A DNA stretch of 64,000 bases from CAVVIH01 sp963748295 (lineage in GTDB: Bacteria; Acidobacteriota; Vicinamibacteria; Vicinamibacterales; 2-12-FULL-66-21): contig CAVVIH010000006.1 of the NCBI GenBank assembly GCA_963748295.1, positions 1,674,001 to 1,738,000 on the forward strand, read 5' to 3'. The translations under genes were made by a program, and so were the position numbers. The notes under the pieces are model-generated. The model saw nothing but the letters and a program-made list of their open reading frames with translations, ran no database searches and was not told the origin of the DNA. Of the stretch, positions 1 to 10,707 are shown piece by piece. How positions within the stretch are numbered: position 1 is the stretch's first letter; every line of letters starts with the position of its first letter.

Positions 1-1
1 G

Positions 2-433
2 TGCATCGAATCGATGGTCATCGTGAGCGCGCCGCCCTACTTTCCTGGCCAGGCGAGGGCGATTCAGCGTCAGGTGTCGGCATCCATGTTTGGCGAGCTC
101 GAGATGGAGGCGATGCGCAAGCGCCACCGACACGGCGACGCCCAGGTACAGGAACTCTTCGCTCATGGCCGCGCAATGGCCGACAGCTACGATGACGTGA
201 ACTTTACTCCGCCTTATCTGGCCACGATTACCGCCGAGACGCTGATCGTATTCGGGGACCGCGATCCGCTCTATCCCGTTTCGCTTGCGTTTGACTTGCG
301 TGCGGCGATCCCTCGCTCGCATCTGTGGGTGGTTCCCAATGGCGGGCATGGGCCAGTCTTTGGCAAACGCGCACCGCAATTCGCAGAAACCGCGATGACG
401 TTCTTGCGCGGCGAGTGGAGTGGCGCAGCCTGA
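2..433 (+). CDS. alpha/beta hydrolase, C-terminal part (5' end outside window)
   Basis: The reading frame is open from the left edge and ends at a TGA, so only about the last 143 residues are present. The segment FGDRDPLYPV looks like the acid-bearing turn after strand 6 of an alpha/beta hydrolase, and PNGGHGPVFG carries the likely catalytic histidine followed by the last helix. The nucleophile serine and oxyanion hole would lie upstream of the window. The region before the acid turn, rich in charged helix, fits a lid or cap. The substrate cannot be told. It converges on the response regulator with a one-base gap. Confidence 0.7.
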   Translation, partial: CIESMVIVSAPPYFPGQARAIQRQVSASMFGELEMEAMRKRHRHGDAQVQELFAHGRAMADSYDDVNFTPPYLATITAETLIVFGDRDPLYPVSLAFDLRAAIPRSHLWVVPNGGHGPVFGKRAPQFAETAMTFLRGEWSGAA

Positions 434-434
434 T

Positions 435-1777
<1,343 letters not shown>

Positions 1778-1781
<4 letters not shown>

Positions 1782-3188
1782 GACGGCAGCCAGACCCTGA
1801 ACGCGGCGCCGCCGAGCTCGCCGCGAATCGGCGTGACGTCCCCGCCCGACAGGAGCGCATTCTTCTTGGCGATCGAGAGGCCGAGCCCCATGCCGTGCTT
1901 CTTGAAGCTGATGGTCGGTTCGAACAGGGTTTCGATCACTTCTTCGGGCAGCCCCGGTCCTGAATCGTGGACTTCGATGATCGCCCGCCCGGCCTCGTCG
2001 CGCGTGAAGACCGCCACACTACCGTGCGACCCTGCCGCTTCCGCGGCATTCTGAAGGAGATTGGTGAGAATTCCGTTCACGAGGTCCGGCGCGGCGTACG
2101 CGCGGGGACCGTTCCCGGCGAGCCGCAGATCGTATGTCACGCCGGGGTGCACCGGCCGCAGCAGCGCCACGCGTTCGGTGACGACGGCGTTGATGTCGAG
2201 AATCTCCGGGTGCACGATCGGCTCGCTCGCGAATTCGGAAAACGCTCGCACGCGTCGCTCGAGCGACTCGATTTCGCTGACGACGATCTGGACCGCCTGG
2301 TCCATGAACGCGCGCTCCGACGCGGGGTGCCGTGCCTGCATCTCCTCGACCGTCAAACGGATGGGCGTCAGCGAGTTCTTCAGCTCGTGCGCCGTCTTGC
2401 GCGCGAGCGTCTGCCAGCTCGCCATGCGGGTGAGGTGCACGAGGCGGTCGCGGTTCTCCTCGAGTTGATCCGCCATGTGGTTGAACGCGTCCACCGCCCG
2501 CTGCACCTCGTCGCGCGCGGCTGCCTCGTGGTGTCGGCCAGCGTCGAGCCGGCGCGACCAGTCTCCGCCGGCGAAATCGGTCAGCGCCGCCGTCAGGTGC
2601 TGCATGGGCCGGCTCACCCTGTCGGCAATCACGACGAGCGGCAGCAGCGACACGAGCCAGGCGGCGCCGAGCAGGAGCAGGAGCGTCAGCGTGAACCCGC
2701 GCCGGAGATCGCGCGCATCGAAGTCGTCCACCAGGCGTCGCGTGTCTCGAACCTGGTTCGACAGCTGCTCCATGCTGACGCCGCCGAGGTCGCGGCTGTA
2801 GCTCTCGACGCCGGGCGGGCGGCCGGGGCCGTCGACGCGGCGCAGGTAGTCGATGTGCTCCCCGCTGCTGCCCGATACGCCGAATCGCTCCGGCTCGCCG
2901 CTCTCCCAGAACGACCGGATCGGCTCGGGCCATTCCGACACTTTCGCCGCATCGTAGATCGCCGGCTGGCCGCGGCCCGCGAGCGCGTCCTGCTTCAACG
3001 CATCGCGTTCGCGCTGATAGAACCGCTTCGCGGTGATCTCGAGCGTCCGCGAGAGCCGATCGAGCTCGCCCGTCGTCGCGTAGCCGAGGCTGCGCTCGAG
3101 GAGCGACGTCGTGATCCAGACCGTCGCGCGCGAGCGGCAGCAGCGTCGAGGCGAGGAAGGCGGCGATCAGGCGGTTGCGGAGGGTCAT
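1778..3188 (-). CDS. NtrY-like membrane sensor histidine kinase (one frameshift near 3128)
   Basis: Reconstructed protein of about 469 residues. It begins MTLRNRLIAAFLASTLLPLA, a membrane anchor, continues through a periplasmic sensor region and a second membrane span near LTLLLLLGAAWLVSLLPLVV, then a HAMP linker. The phospho-acceptor box is around KTAHELKNSLTPI. The ATPase domain has N-box LLQNAAEAAG and G-box HDSGPGLP. After residue 20 the conserved sequence continues in another frame, explained by one extra base in a GC-rich run near 3125-3132. The start overlaps the DUF4390 stop as ATGA, and the stop overlaps the start of the response regulator. By family it autophosphorylates and passes phosphate to the downstream NtrX-like regulator. 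The signal is unknown. Confidence 0.85.
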
Positions 3189-3777
3189 CGCCGCGAGGAC
3201 GAGCCGCTCTGTTTCACCGTGAACGGACCGGCCTCGAGGACGTGCGACGCCGGTTCGGTCTTGCGGCGGCGACTCAGTAGATCGATGAGCGCCTGCAGCG
3301 TGTAGCCGAGGTCGGCCGAATCCGCTCCAGCGTCTTCGTCGACAAGGCGGTATCGAGCCGAATCCAGAACGGCCGGTCGCGCAAGACGGCGCCGGCAGGG
3401 ACGGCCAGCTGCTCGATGCACCATGCCTCTGCGGCGGCTTGCATCAGGTGCGAAACGGACTGGGAGCGCGCGTCCACCGAGGTCACGGCGAATCGTTCCT
3501 CCCATAGATCGTAGCTCAAGGCGAAGATGCGGCGGACCGTCACCGACGCCGGCTTCCCTGGACCCGCCAGCACCATCGCCGCGAGCTCCACTCTCACGGA
3601 GCGCCCGTCCTTCAATCGAAGCAGCGGATCACCTTTGAGGAAGGTGAAGCCGGGCGCGCGAATCCTCAGCGTGTCGCCAACGGGGTCGACGGTCACCGAC
3701 TGCGCGAACACCGGCGCCGCCGGCCACGCCAGCGAGGCGATCAACACGACCGCGGCTCGCCGCAGCGGTGCTACCAC
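3185..3777 (-). CDS. DUF4390-type exported protein (one frameshift near 3325)
   Basis: A roughly 197-residue protein with a signal peptide (VVLIASLAWPAAPVFAQS) followed by a small beta-rich domain of the DUF4390 type. I chose a GTG start at 3777 because the signal peptide follows at once; this overlaps the stop of the outer-membrane protein by seven bases. The C-terminal part, around SADLGYTLQALIDLLSRRR, is in a different frame, implying a single-base indel near 3318-3330. DUF4390 genes often sit just upstream of NtrY/NtrX-type pairs, as here, suggesting a cell-envelope role, but the biochemical function is unknown. Confidence 0.7.
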
Positions 3778-5299
3778 CGGATCCCGATCCCTGAGACGCG
3801 CAGGCCCATCGTAAAAACGGCCCGCAGGTTGTCGGTGTTCAGCGGAAAGCCGACGGCCAGGAAGGCAGGGCCCGCGTGCAGGCCGAACCCCGTCGACACA
3901 CGGACGTGACGCTCGGCCCCGGCGTCCCACACCGAGCCGACGTCGAGGAAGAGCGCAATCCCCGTGTAGCGATACTCGAGCGACGAATACACCACCCGGT
4001 CGCCGCCGGCGGGAGCAATGTCGTATTTGTCCCAGCCTCTGAGCGTCGACGTGTCTCCCAGCGTGAATCGCTCGAACAGCGGCGGATGCCCCGTGATGCC
4101 GCCGGCCATGCCGGTCGCCTGCACATGGTGCCGCCCGAAGTCGTAGCGGTACCAACCCTCGCCGAAGTAGCGCGTGTAGGCGAGATCGCTTTCGAGCTCG
4201 CGGGAGCCGGCGCGGACGCCGAAGCTGCCGCCGGCCCGGTGCGTCGCGTCAGACGTGTCGTCCCATTTCGTGTCGTACTGGATGGACGCGACCACCGCAT
4301 TGGCCATCCGGGATTCGGTTGCCGGCGCAAGCGGCTCCAGCTCCGAGATGCTGACGCCCGCAGAGAGACTGAGCTCCGGCGTCACGGCGAATTTCACGAG
4401 CGGCGTGATCGTCGATCGCGTGTCGTAGATCGCTGGGATGTCCGGCCGAAGCGCGACCGCGTCCAGCGTGGCGCCGCGCCAGTCCTGCTCGAACCAGGTC
4501 CACTCCAGGCTGGCGCCGAGGCGCCGCGTGCCCAGCTTCGTCGTTTCGAAGCGCAGACCGTAACCGGAGTACTCCTCGACGAGATCGTCTCGAGTTGTCG
4601 ATCGCGAATATCGGGGTGAACCTGATCGTCTGGTTGCCCATGTTCAGGCTCAGGAAACTTCCCCATCCCTGATCGGAGTGATAGACGACGTTCGTCTTCA
4701 GCGGCTCGAAACGCAGCCAGGGGGGCAGCTCTCTCCTGTGGGCTTCGTAGACGAGGCGTATGCTGCCTGGCTGGCTTCCCCGCCGGATGCGGCGCGAGAC
4801 GTTGTAGTTGGGCAGGTCGCGTTCGAGCTGCTCCTGAAGCTGACTGGCTTCGGGAGAGTCGAGACGCTTGCCGACGAGTGCGCCGAGCGCGTCGCGGAGG
4901 ACCTGCGTCAGCTCCTCGTCCCGAACACCGGTGAGGTCCGCGTGTTCGACGACGTAGCGCGAGTTGATGTTGTCATCGCGATCCGGTTGATCCCGGCGGC
5001 CCATGACGAAGAACACGCGCGCGCGTCCGTCCGGCTCGAGGACGCTGCGCACGGCGGCGACGTAGCGTGGGCGTTCGGCCTCGAGCCGCGCGGCGAGCTC
5101 GTCGAGGCGCTGCTGATTCATCGGCGTGCCGGCGAGCTTGCTGATCTCTTCGCGAAGGCCGGGGCTCAGGCGATCGACGTCGAAGCCGGTCACGTGCGCC
5201 GAGGTGATGATGGTGCCTTCCGGCACGGCGGGCTGTCTGATCCGTCGCCGCCTGCGGCGACACCGCGAGCAGGGTGACGAGGAGTCCAAGTGTTCTCAT
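3771..5299 (-). CDS. BamA/D15-type outer-membrane beta-barrel protein (two frameshifts)
   Basis: Reconstructed protein of about 509 residues. It starts at MRTLGLLVTLLAVSPQAA, a signal peptide, then has a periplasmic POTRA-like region (VPEGTIITSAHVTGFDVDRL onward), then a C-terminal barrel. The stretch GDTSTLRGWDKYDIAP followed by VVYSSLEYRY is the typical barrel signature of the surface antigen D15/BamA superfamily. The signal peptide, POTRA part and barrel lie in different frames, so single-base indels are needed near 5235 and near 4590. It heads the operon with DUF4390 and the NtrY/NtrX pair. It could be an accessory BamA/TamA-like insertase or transporter; it is shorter than true BamA, so I do not call it bamA. 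Confidence 0.75.
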
Positions 5300-5324
5300 G
5301 CCGGCGTCGAGAGCAAGGAGTGAG

Positions 5325-5353
5325 CCCATAGTGAAGTTTTTTGCGCTCAACAA
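5325..5353 (-). promoter_or_regulatory. candidate sigma-70 promoter for the outer-membrane protein operon
   Basis: On the minus strand, TTGTTG (5353-5348) and TATGGG (5330-5325) are 17 bases apart and lie 26 bases before the chosen ATG at 5299. The fit to consensus is only fair. Confidence 0.3.
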
Positions 5354-5433
5354 GATAGCGCAATCCACCCCGTGAACGGCGGTCACACGTGTGCTCGTGC
5401 CGGCACAGGTTGCCGCGCTACACTCGTGGCCCT

Positions 5434-5997
5434 ATGCCGAAAGGACGTCTCGAAGCCTTCAGCGACGGGGTGATCGCGATCATCATCACGATCATGGTGC
5501 TCGAGTTGAAGGTGCCGCACGGCGCCGATCTCCACGCGATCACGCCGCTCTGGCCGGTGTTTCTGAGCTACGTGCTCAGCTTCGTCATCGTCGGCATCTA
5601 CTGGAACAACCATCACCACATGCTGCATGCCGTGAAGCACGTGACCGGCGCGGTGCTGTGGAGCAACCTGCACCTGCTGTTCTGGCTGTCGCTGCTGCCG
5701 GTCGCCACCGGCTTCATGGGCGAGAACCATTTCGCGCCGCTGCCGGTGGCGCTCTATGGCGTCGACCTGCTGATGTGCGCGGTGGCGTATTTCATCCTCG
5801 TCCACTCGCTGCTGGCGTCTCACGGCCGTGACTCAGAGTTCGGGAGACGCGTCGGCGCGGATTGGAAGGGCAAGATCCCGCTGGTCGCGTATGCGGCCGG
5901 GATCGCGCTCGCGTTCATCGAGCCCTGGGCCTCTCTCGCGATTTACGCGGGCGTGGCGGCGGCGTGGTTCATCCCGGATCGGCGGTTCGAGCGGTAG
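5434..5997 (+). CDS. TMEM175/DUF1211-family membrane protein (putative cation channel)
   Basis: A 187-residue integral membrane protein. I start it at MPKGRLEAFSDG rather than further upstream, because the family begins with R-x-x-x-FSDG in the first helix. The FSD motif is followed by IIITIMVLELKVP, a hallmark of bacterial TMEM175 proteins, which form tetrameric potassium-permeable channels. About six hydrophobic segments follow, including the WNNHHHM segment typical of the family. It stands alone, 20 bases before the kinase gene, with which it may be co-transcribed. Whether it conducts K+ is inferred from family only. Confidence 0.88.
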   Translation: MPKGRLEAFSDGVIAIIITIMVLELKVPHGADLHAITPLWPVFLSYVLSFVIVGIYWNNHHHMLHAVKHVTGAVLWSNLHLLFWLSLLPVATGFMGENHFAPLPVALYGVDLLMCAVAYFILVHSLLASHGRDSEFGRRVGADWKGKIPLVAYAAGIALAFIEPWASLAIYAGVAAAWFIPDRRFER

Positions 5998-6017
5998 CGC
6001 GATAGAATCCGCAGGCA

Positions 6018-8552
6018 ATGACGCTCGCGCCCGGCAGCCGGATCGGGCCGTACGAGATTATTGGCGTGCTGGGGCGCGGCGGCATGGGCACGGTCTATCG
6101 TGCGCGCGATCCCCGCCTCGAACGCCACGTAGCGCTGAAATTCCTTCATGAGGACACCGGGACGACCGGAACCGGCGAGTGGAATCGCCGCCTGCTCCAG
6201 GAAGCGCAGCTCGCTTCGGCGCTGAACCATCCCAACATCTGCCATGTCTACGATGTCGGCGGCCAGGGCGCCGAGTCGTGGATCGCGATGGAGTATGTGG
6301 ATGGCGACAACCTCCAGTCTCTCAACACCGCTGACGGTCTGCCGCCCGAGACGGTCGTTCACATCGCCGGCCAGATCGCCGAAGGACTCGGTCATGCCCA
6401 CGCTCACGGTGTGCTCCATCGCGATCTGAAGAGCGCCAATGTCATCCGCGACACCGCGGGCCGCGTGAGGATTCTCGACTTCGGCATCGCGGGAAGGTTG
6501 CCCGCGGCAGTGGCGTACGAGGTGACACACACCTCGGCGCTCGCCGACACGCCGGTCATCCAGGGCACGCTTCCCTACCTTGCACCTGAGATTCTTCGGA
6601 GCGAACCGCACAGCGCGCAAGCCGATTTGTGGGCGTTGGGCGTGCTGCTCTACGAAATGCTGACCGGCGCCCTGCCGTTCAACGGCAGGAGCCCGTTCGA
6701 GCTGGCGGCGGCGATTCTCGAGAGTCCGGTTCCAGCGCTGCCGCCGCGTGTGCCGGCTCCGCTCGCCAGGATCGTGAGCCGCCTGCTCGAGAAGAACCCG
6801 GCGGAGCGTTACCGCAGCGCAACGGAAGTCGCCGGAGCGCTCGACGCTCTCCGACGGGCGCCGGAAGTACAACGACCGAAGCGCAGGGCGGTGGGATTCG
6901 TTGCCGCTGCGTCGATTGCCGCACTCGCAATCGTCGCCTACGGCGTCTGGCGCGCACGACAATTCGCGCCGCTGCAGCTCTCGGAGCAGCAGCTGCTCTC
7001 GACGACGGACACGTCGCATCGCGCGCCTGCCTACGCACCCGATGGGCGGAGGCTTGCGTTTCTGGCGCCGGACAAGGCAGGAGTCACCCAGATCTGGGTG
7101 CGGGATCTCTCGCAGGAAGGGAGCATCCAGATCACGTCGGGTCCGGTTGGCGCCGGCCGCCCGCGGTGGTCCCGGGCCAGCGACCGCATCGTCTTTGCTC
7201 TCGGTAATCAGGGGATCTGGTCCGTCTCCCCGCTCGGCGGATCCCCGACGCGCATTCTGGACCGCGGCGCGAATCCAAATCTCACGGCGGACGGACAACG
7301 CCTGGTGTTCGAGTCGAGAAGTCGATTGTGGACTGCCGCGGCAGACGGCTCGGATGTTCGTGAAGTGGCAGGGACGCCGGGTGTTTACTACAACGTGCCC
7401 ATGGGGCCGGCGATCTCACCGGACGGGTCACAGATCGTTTTCTTCCGGGCGGGAGCCGGCCCAAACGGCGATCTATGGATCGTTCCCGCGCAGGGAGGTA
7501 CAGCCCGTCAGCTGACGTTCGATCTGCGAGAAGGCGGGTGGCCGTGCTGGACGCCTGACGGCCGCGCAATCGTGTTCTCGTCGGCGCGCGCCGGCAGCCG
7601 CACGCTCTGGCAGATTCCTGTGGAGGGCGGCGAACCCGTTCCGCTGACGACCGGGGCTGGCGAGGACGACCAGCCCGACATCAGTGCAGACGGCCAGCGC
7701 CTGGCCTACACCAACGTCAGGAATTCCTGGGAGCTGCGCGTCAGAGATCTGGAGACAGGGACCCAGCGCGCACTTCTCCGGAAGGGCGTCGAACTGCTCT
7801 TTCCGATGTTTTCCCCGGACGGGCAAAGCATCGTGTTCTTCGGGCGATTGGATTTCGCGGTCGCGATCTTCACCATCGGCGCCGACGGTTCCAAGCTCCG
7901 TCAACTGACGGCCGGCCGCGAGCTCAATCACCAGCCGCGATGGGACGCCACCGGGCAGAACATTTATTTCTTTCAGGTGACGCCCACGCCCTCGTTCCGC
8001 CGTGTGCCGGCGCCTGGAGGTCCGAGCGTTCAGTTTCGCGACTGGCGGTGGGAGACGCACGGCTCGCCAATGTTCGATCCCGGCGGTCGGATGATCGCGT
8101 ACGTTCGACAGCCCGCGCCGGGAGAGTCGGGCGGCGAACCCGCTCGGACCGTGATCCATGACATCGCGACCGCCAGCGAGCGGAGCTGGCCCGGCCCCGC
8201 GACGCGCGTCTCAGGATGGTCCGGCGACAGCAGCCACGTGGTCGGATCCCGATCGGATGGCACCGTCGTCCTGTGCGCGGTCGCCGACGCCGCGTGCCGG
8301 GTGCTGACTAAGGGCGCGCAACCGGTGTGGCCCGCCGGCAGCGACCGCGTGCTGTTTCGCCGGCGAGCCGGACCGGAAGGACCGGAGCAGCTGTGGTCGA
8401 TCCGATCCGACGGCCAGGGCGAACAATTCGTTGCCGAGCTCGGCGACTTCCGGCCGATCGATCGCTTTTTCGACGCGTCGCGCGACGGCCGCGTCGTGTG
8501 GGCGCCGTTCTTCGCCGGCACGCACCAGCTCTGGGTCGCGGGTCTCAGGTGA
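6018..8552 (+). CDS. Ser/Thr protein kinase with C-terminal PD40/TolB-like beta-propeller
   Basis: An 844-residue receptor-like Hanks kinase. The kinase domain (about residues 10-275) has the glycine loop LGRGGMGTVY, lysine K41 (VALKFL), catalytic HRDLKSAN with D136, and DFG with D154. A single membrane span lies near residues 289-308 (VGFVAAASIAALAIVAYGVW). The remaining 530 residues form repeated PD40/WD-like blades (DGRRLAFLA, DGSQIVFF, DGRAIVFSS, DGQSIVFFG), expected outside the membrane as a sensor or binding propeller. This layout is very common in Acidobacteriota. The frame is intact. The gene ends directly against the convergent kinase-like gene without a gap. Substrates are unknown. 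Confidence 0.93.
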   Translation: MTLAPGSRIGPYEIIGVLGRGGMGTVYRARDPRLERHVALKFLHEDTGTTGTGEWNRRLLQEAQLASALNHPNICHVYDVGGQGAESWIAMEYVDGDNLQSLNTADGLPPETVVHIAGQIAEGLGHAHAHGVLHRDLKSANVIRDTAGRVRILDFGIAGRLPAAVAYEVTHTSALADTPVIQGTLPYLAPEILRSEPHSAQADLWALGVLLYEMLTGALPFNGRSPFELAAAILESPVPALPPRVPAPLARIVSRLLEKNPAERYRSATEVAGALDALRRAPEVQRPKRRAVGFVAAASIAALAIVAYGVWRARQFAPLQLSEQQLLSTTDTSHRAPAYAPDGRRLAFLAPDKAGVTQIWVRDLSQEGSIQITSGPVGAGRPRWSRASDRIVFALGNQGIWSVSPLGGSPTRILDRGANPNLTADGQRLVFESRSRLWTAAADGSDVREVAGTPGVYYNVPMGPAISPDGSQIVFFRAGAGPNGDLWIVPAQGGTARQLTFDLREGGWPCWTPDGRAIVFSSARAGSRTLWQIPVEGGEPVPLTTGAGEDDQPDISADGQRLAYTNVRNSWELRVRDLETGTQRALLRKGVELLFPMFSPDGQSIVFFGRLDFAVAIFTIGADGSKLRQLTAGRELNHQPRWDATGQNIYFFQVTPTPSFRRVPAPGGPSVQFRDWRWETHGSPMFDPGGRMIAYVRQPAPGESGGEPARTVIHDIATASERSWPGPATRVSGWSGDSSHVVGSRSDGTVVLCAVADAACRVLTKGAQPVWPAGSDRVLFRRRAGPEGPEQLWSIRSDGQGEQFVAELGDFRPIDRFFDASRDGRVVWAPFFAGTHQLWVAGLR

Positions 8553-9320
8553 TCAGACGCGCTCGCTCAGCAGCCGGGCGATCTCCCGGAAACACGGAAG
8601 AGACAACGCCGCTTGCGCGAGATGGAATGTGAGCGGGCGCCGAAGTACCGAGGTGAAGTTCATGGCCAGTAGACGCGTGACTGCTTCGTCCGCGTAGGCA
8701 TCGAGAATGAGTTGGAGGGTCTCGGCAAACTTCCCGGGGGCGGTTCGGAGCAGGCAGGTGACCAGCAGCGCTCGCACGTCGTCGGCACGGCGCCACGCCA
8801 TCGGACGATTCGATTCATGAATCGTCTCGAAGTCGAACCAACGGGCGACTCCAGACTCGAGATCGACCATCACGTTCTCGGCCATGGCGTCGCCGTGCGT
8901 GAATCCCAGGTGATGGAGCTCGGCGAGGGCAATCACCGACCGTTCGATCGCGCTCTTCCGAACCGGTTCTTCCAGTTCCGGATCGTCCAGCAACGTCGCG
9001 AGCGTCTCTCCAGCGAGGCAAGGCAGCACGAGCGTCCCGCCCGCATCGATCCGAATGGAAGTAGCGCCGAGAATCCGGTACATGCGGCGCTCCCGCTCCT
9101 CCCAATCGCGCTGAGGCAAGACCCTTACGCCGGTATCCAGAATCCTGACCAGCGGACCACTCAGCCAGATCAGGAGAGGCGCGTAGGACAACCGGCGCTT
9201 CCGCACCTGGTGCTCGCCCTGCTCGCGGACTATCTGAGTGTTCGAGTACGTCGCGGATCGGAGCGCCCGCCCCAGAGCCAGGCACAGGACGAAGTAGGCA
9301 CGCTCCGCTAGATCCCGCAC
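8553..9320 (-). CDS. small APH/Kdo-kinase-like protein kinase-fold enzyme
   Basis: A 255-residue protein with the core of the RIO/APH/WaaP-like kinase fold. FTHGDAMAENVMVD supplies the catalytic aspartate (D144) and metal-binding asparagine (N149), and WFDFE (about 161-165) replaces the DFG element. Hinge and acceptor regions are less clear. It is last in the five-gene run that starts with the isoprenyl transferase, 13 bases after the glycosyltransferase. This suggests it phosphorylates a sugar or lipid in that pathway, in the way WaaP or KdkA modifies lipid A cores; a regulatory kinase is the alternative. The acceptor is unknown. Confidence 0.72.
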   Translation of the reverse strand: MRDLAERAYFVLCLALGRALRSATYSNTQIVREQGEHQVRKRRLSYAPLLIWLSGPLVRILDTGVRVLPQRDWEERERRMYRILGATSIRIDAGGTLVLPCLAGETLATLLDDPELEEPVRKSAIERSVIALAELHHLGFTHGDAMAENVMVDLESGVARWFDFETIHESNRPMAWRRADDVRALLVTCLLRTAPGKFAETLQLILDAYADEAVTRLLAMNFTSVLRRPLTFHLAQAALSLPCFREIARLLSERV

Positions 9321-9333
9321 GGCCGCTCGAGCA

Positions 9334-10104
9334 TCATCGCTCGCCCGCTTCGTGTCGAACCACAGCGAGCGACGTGCGCGCCCAGCGGAAGAGGACCGCC
9401 GAGGCCCATTTCAGAAAAGTTCGAAGGTAGCCGAACGGCTGGAGTTCCATTCGCCGGCTCGAGGTGCGCGCGCTGAGGGTTCGATCGTAGAGGAATCGCT
9501 CGCGGTGGTTGCGGTAGGCGGGCCCGGTGAGCGGCCATTCCTCGGCGATCGCGCAGGACTCGTCGAACGGACCGTATCGCTCGAAGTGCGCGCGGTCACA
9601 GCTCATGAACGCCGGCATCGACTTGGCCCTCGACAGCGGGAGGTGTCGCGCCAGGCCCCAGAACGTCCACCACAGCCAGGCCCGGAGTCCGGGCTCGCGG
9701 GAGACGAGCCGATAGAGCACGAGGCACTTGCCTTCCTCTTCGTGCAGCTGCAGGATGCGATCGACGGCGTTCTCCGGCACGATCGTGTCCGCGTCGACGA
9801 AGCAGAGCACACGTCCTGAACTGGCTGCGGCTCCGGCGTTGCGCGCCGCCGCGCACTTCCCGCCGATGCACGGAAGCAGGCGCACTCCGAATTCGCCGGC
9901 GAACCTCCCGACGATGTCCGCGGTTGCGTCGTCGCTCCGGTCGTCTGCGACGACGACCTCGAACGGCGTGGCCGGGAGCCAGAGACTCTTCCTCGAAACG
10001 CCAGCGGCTCGCGCCACGCTGGCGAGAACGGCTTCGAGGGTCTCGCCGACGAGCGCCTCCTCGTTGCGCGCAGGGATCACGAAGGAGAGACGACGTTCAC
10101 TCAT
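9334..10104 (-). CDS. family 2 glycosyltransferase (GT-A fold)
   Basis: A 256-residue GT2-type enzyme. It opens with SFVIPARNEE, the usual N-terminal strand. VVADDRSDDATADI gives the nucleotide-binding acidic patch, and FVDADTIVP carries the DxD metal site (D104-D106). There is no strong membrane anchor apart from moderately hydrophobic segments near the C-terminus. Its start overlaps the end of the methyltransferase gene by eight bases. In context it probably adds a sugar from an activated donor to a polyprenyl-phosphate or glycolipid acceptor. Donor and acceptor cannot be read from the sequence. Confidence 0.85.
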   Translation of the reverse strand: MSERRLSFVIPARNEEALVGETLEAVLASVARAAGVSRKSLWLPATPFEVVVADDRSDDATADIVGRFAGEFGVRLLPCIGGKCAAARNAGAAASSGRVLCFVDADTIVPENAVDRILQLHEEEGKCLVLYRLVSREPGLRAWLWWTFWGLARHLPLSRAKSMPAFMSCDRAHFERYGPFDESCAIAEEWPLTGPAYRNHRERFLYDRTLSARTSSRRMELQPFGYLRTFLKWASAVLFRWARTSLAVVRHEAGER

Positions 10105-10702
10105 CGCGGGTCAGATTCCAGGCAGCGACGACGAGCGAGCCGCCCGGCAGCAGCGCCCGCTCACGCCGCGATCGAATCCGCAGCCTCGCCGCGATCACTT
10201 CCCGCCGCAGCTCCGAAGCGGTAAAGAAGCGGCGCGTGTTCATGCTGAACTCCGCACCGGGAGGCACGTAGCCAAGGAGCTTCGACACGTGGAATGCGAC
10301 GAACGTCCAGAGAAACTCGCGGACGCGAAGCCACGCGTAACCGAAGCGATTCGCATGAAGCGATTGAACCAGGATGATCGGCCCGCGCGTGACGCGAGCC
10401 GCTTCCGCGAGAACGCTGGCCGGACGTTTCGGGTAGGCCAGCATGAAAATGAGAAGCGCGGCGGTGTGCGTTCCCTCTTCGAACGGGAGGACTCCGTCTG
10501 CGATCAGGACCGGCGGCGGACCGACGACGTGAATGTCGCTGACGTCGGCGGTAGTCACGTCGAGCCCGAGCTCACGCTCCAAACGCGCCGAGAAGTGGCC
10601 GGTCCCCGAGCCGAGGTCGAGCACGGGGCCTTCAGTTGGCAGCCATGGACGCAGCTGCTCCATCAGCCGACCGGCTCGCCGCTCCATGACGGCGTCGAGC
10701 AT
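10097..10702 (-). CDS. class I SAM-dependent methyltransferase
   Basis: About 201 residues. The SAM-binding loop VLDLGSGTGHFS follows shortly after the start, with an acidic residue after strand 2 (TTADVSDI) and the segment ADGVLPFEEGT matching the Methyltransf_11 pattern. I choose the ATG at 10702, with a purine-rich GAAGG just before it; a GTG at 10714 overlapping the upstream stop is the alternative. The open frame extends further upstream, but that part is antisense-like and overlaps the well-supported DUF2334 gene. Within the operon it likely methylates a glycolipid, sugar or polyprenol intermediate. Confidence 0.8.
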   Translation of the reverse strand: MLDAVMERRAGRLMEQLRPWLPTEGPVLDLGSGTGHFSARLERELGLDVTTADVSDIHVVGPPPVLIADGVLPFEEGTHTAALLIFMLAYPKRPASVLAEAARVTRGPIILVQSLHANRFGYAWLRVREFLWTFVAFHVSKLLGYVPPGAEFSMNTRRFFTASELRREVIAARLRIRSRRERALLPGGSLVVAAWNLTRDE

Positions 10703-10707
10703 GGCCT

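Noticed and set aside
3100..3140. Programmed ribosomal frameshifting as the cause of split genes
   Set aside because: No shared slippery sequence or downstream structure is present at the breaks, and unrelated gene families are affected; sequencing indels fit better.
5943..7298. Long open frame antisense to the PD40 kinase gene, and similar long antisense frames across the window
   Set aside because: High-GC codon bias opens antisense frames; these have Arg/Ala/Gly-rich composition and no family features, while the opposite strand carries clear conserved genes.
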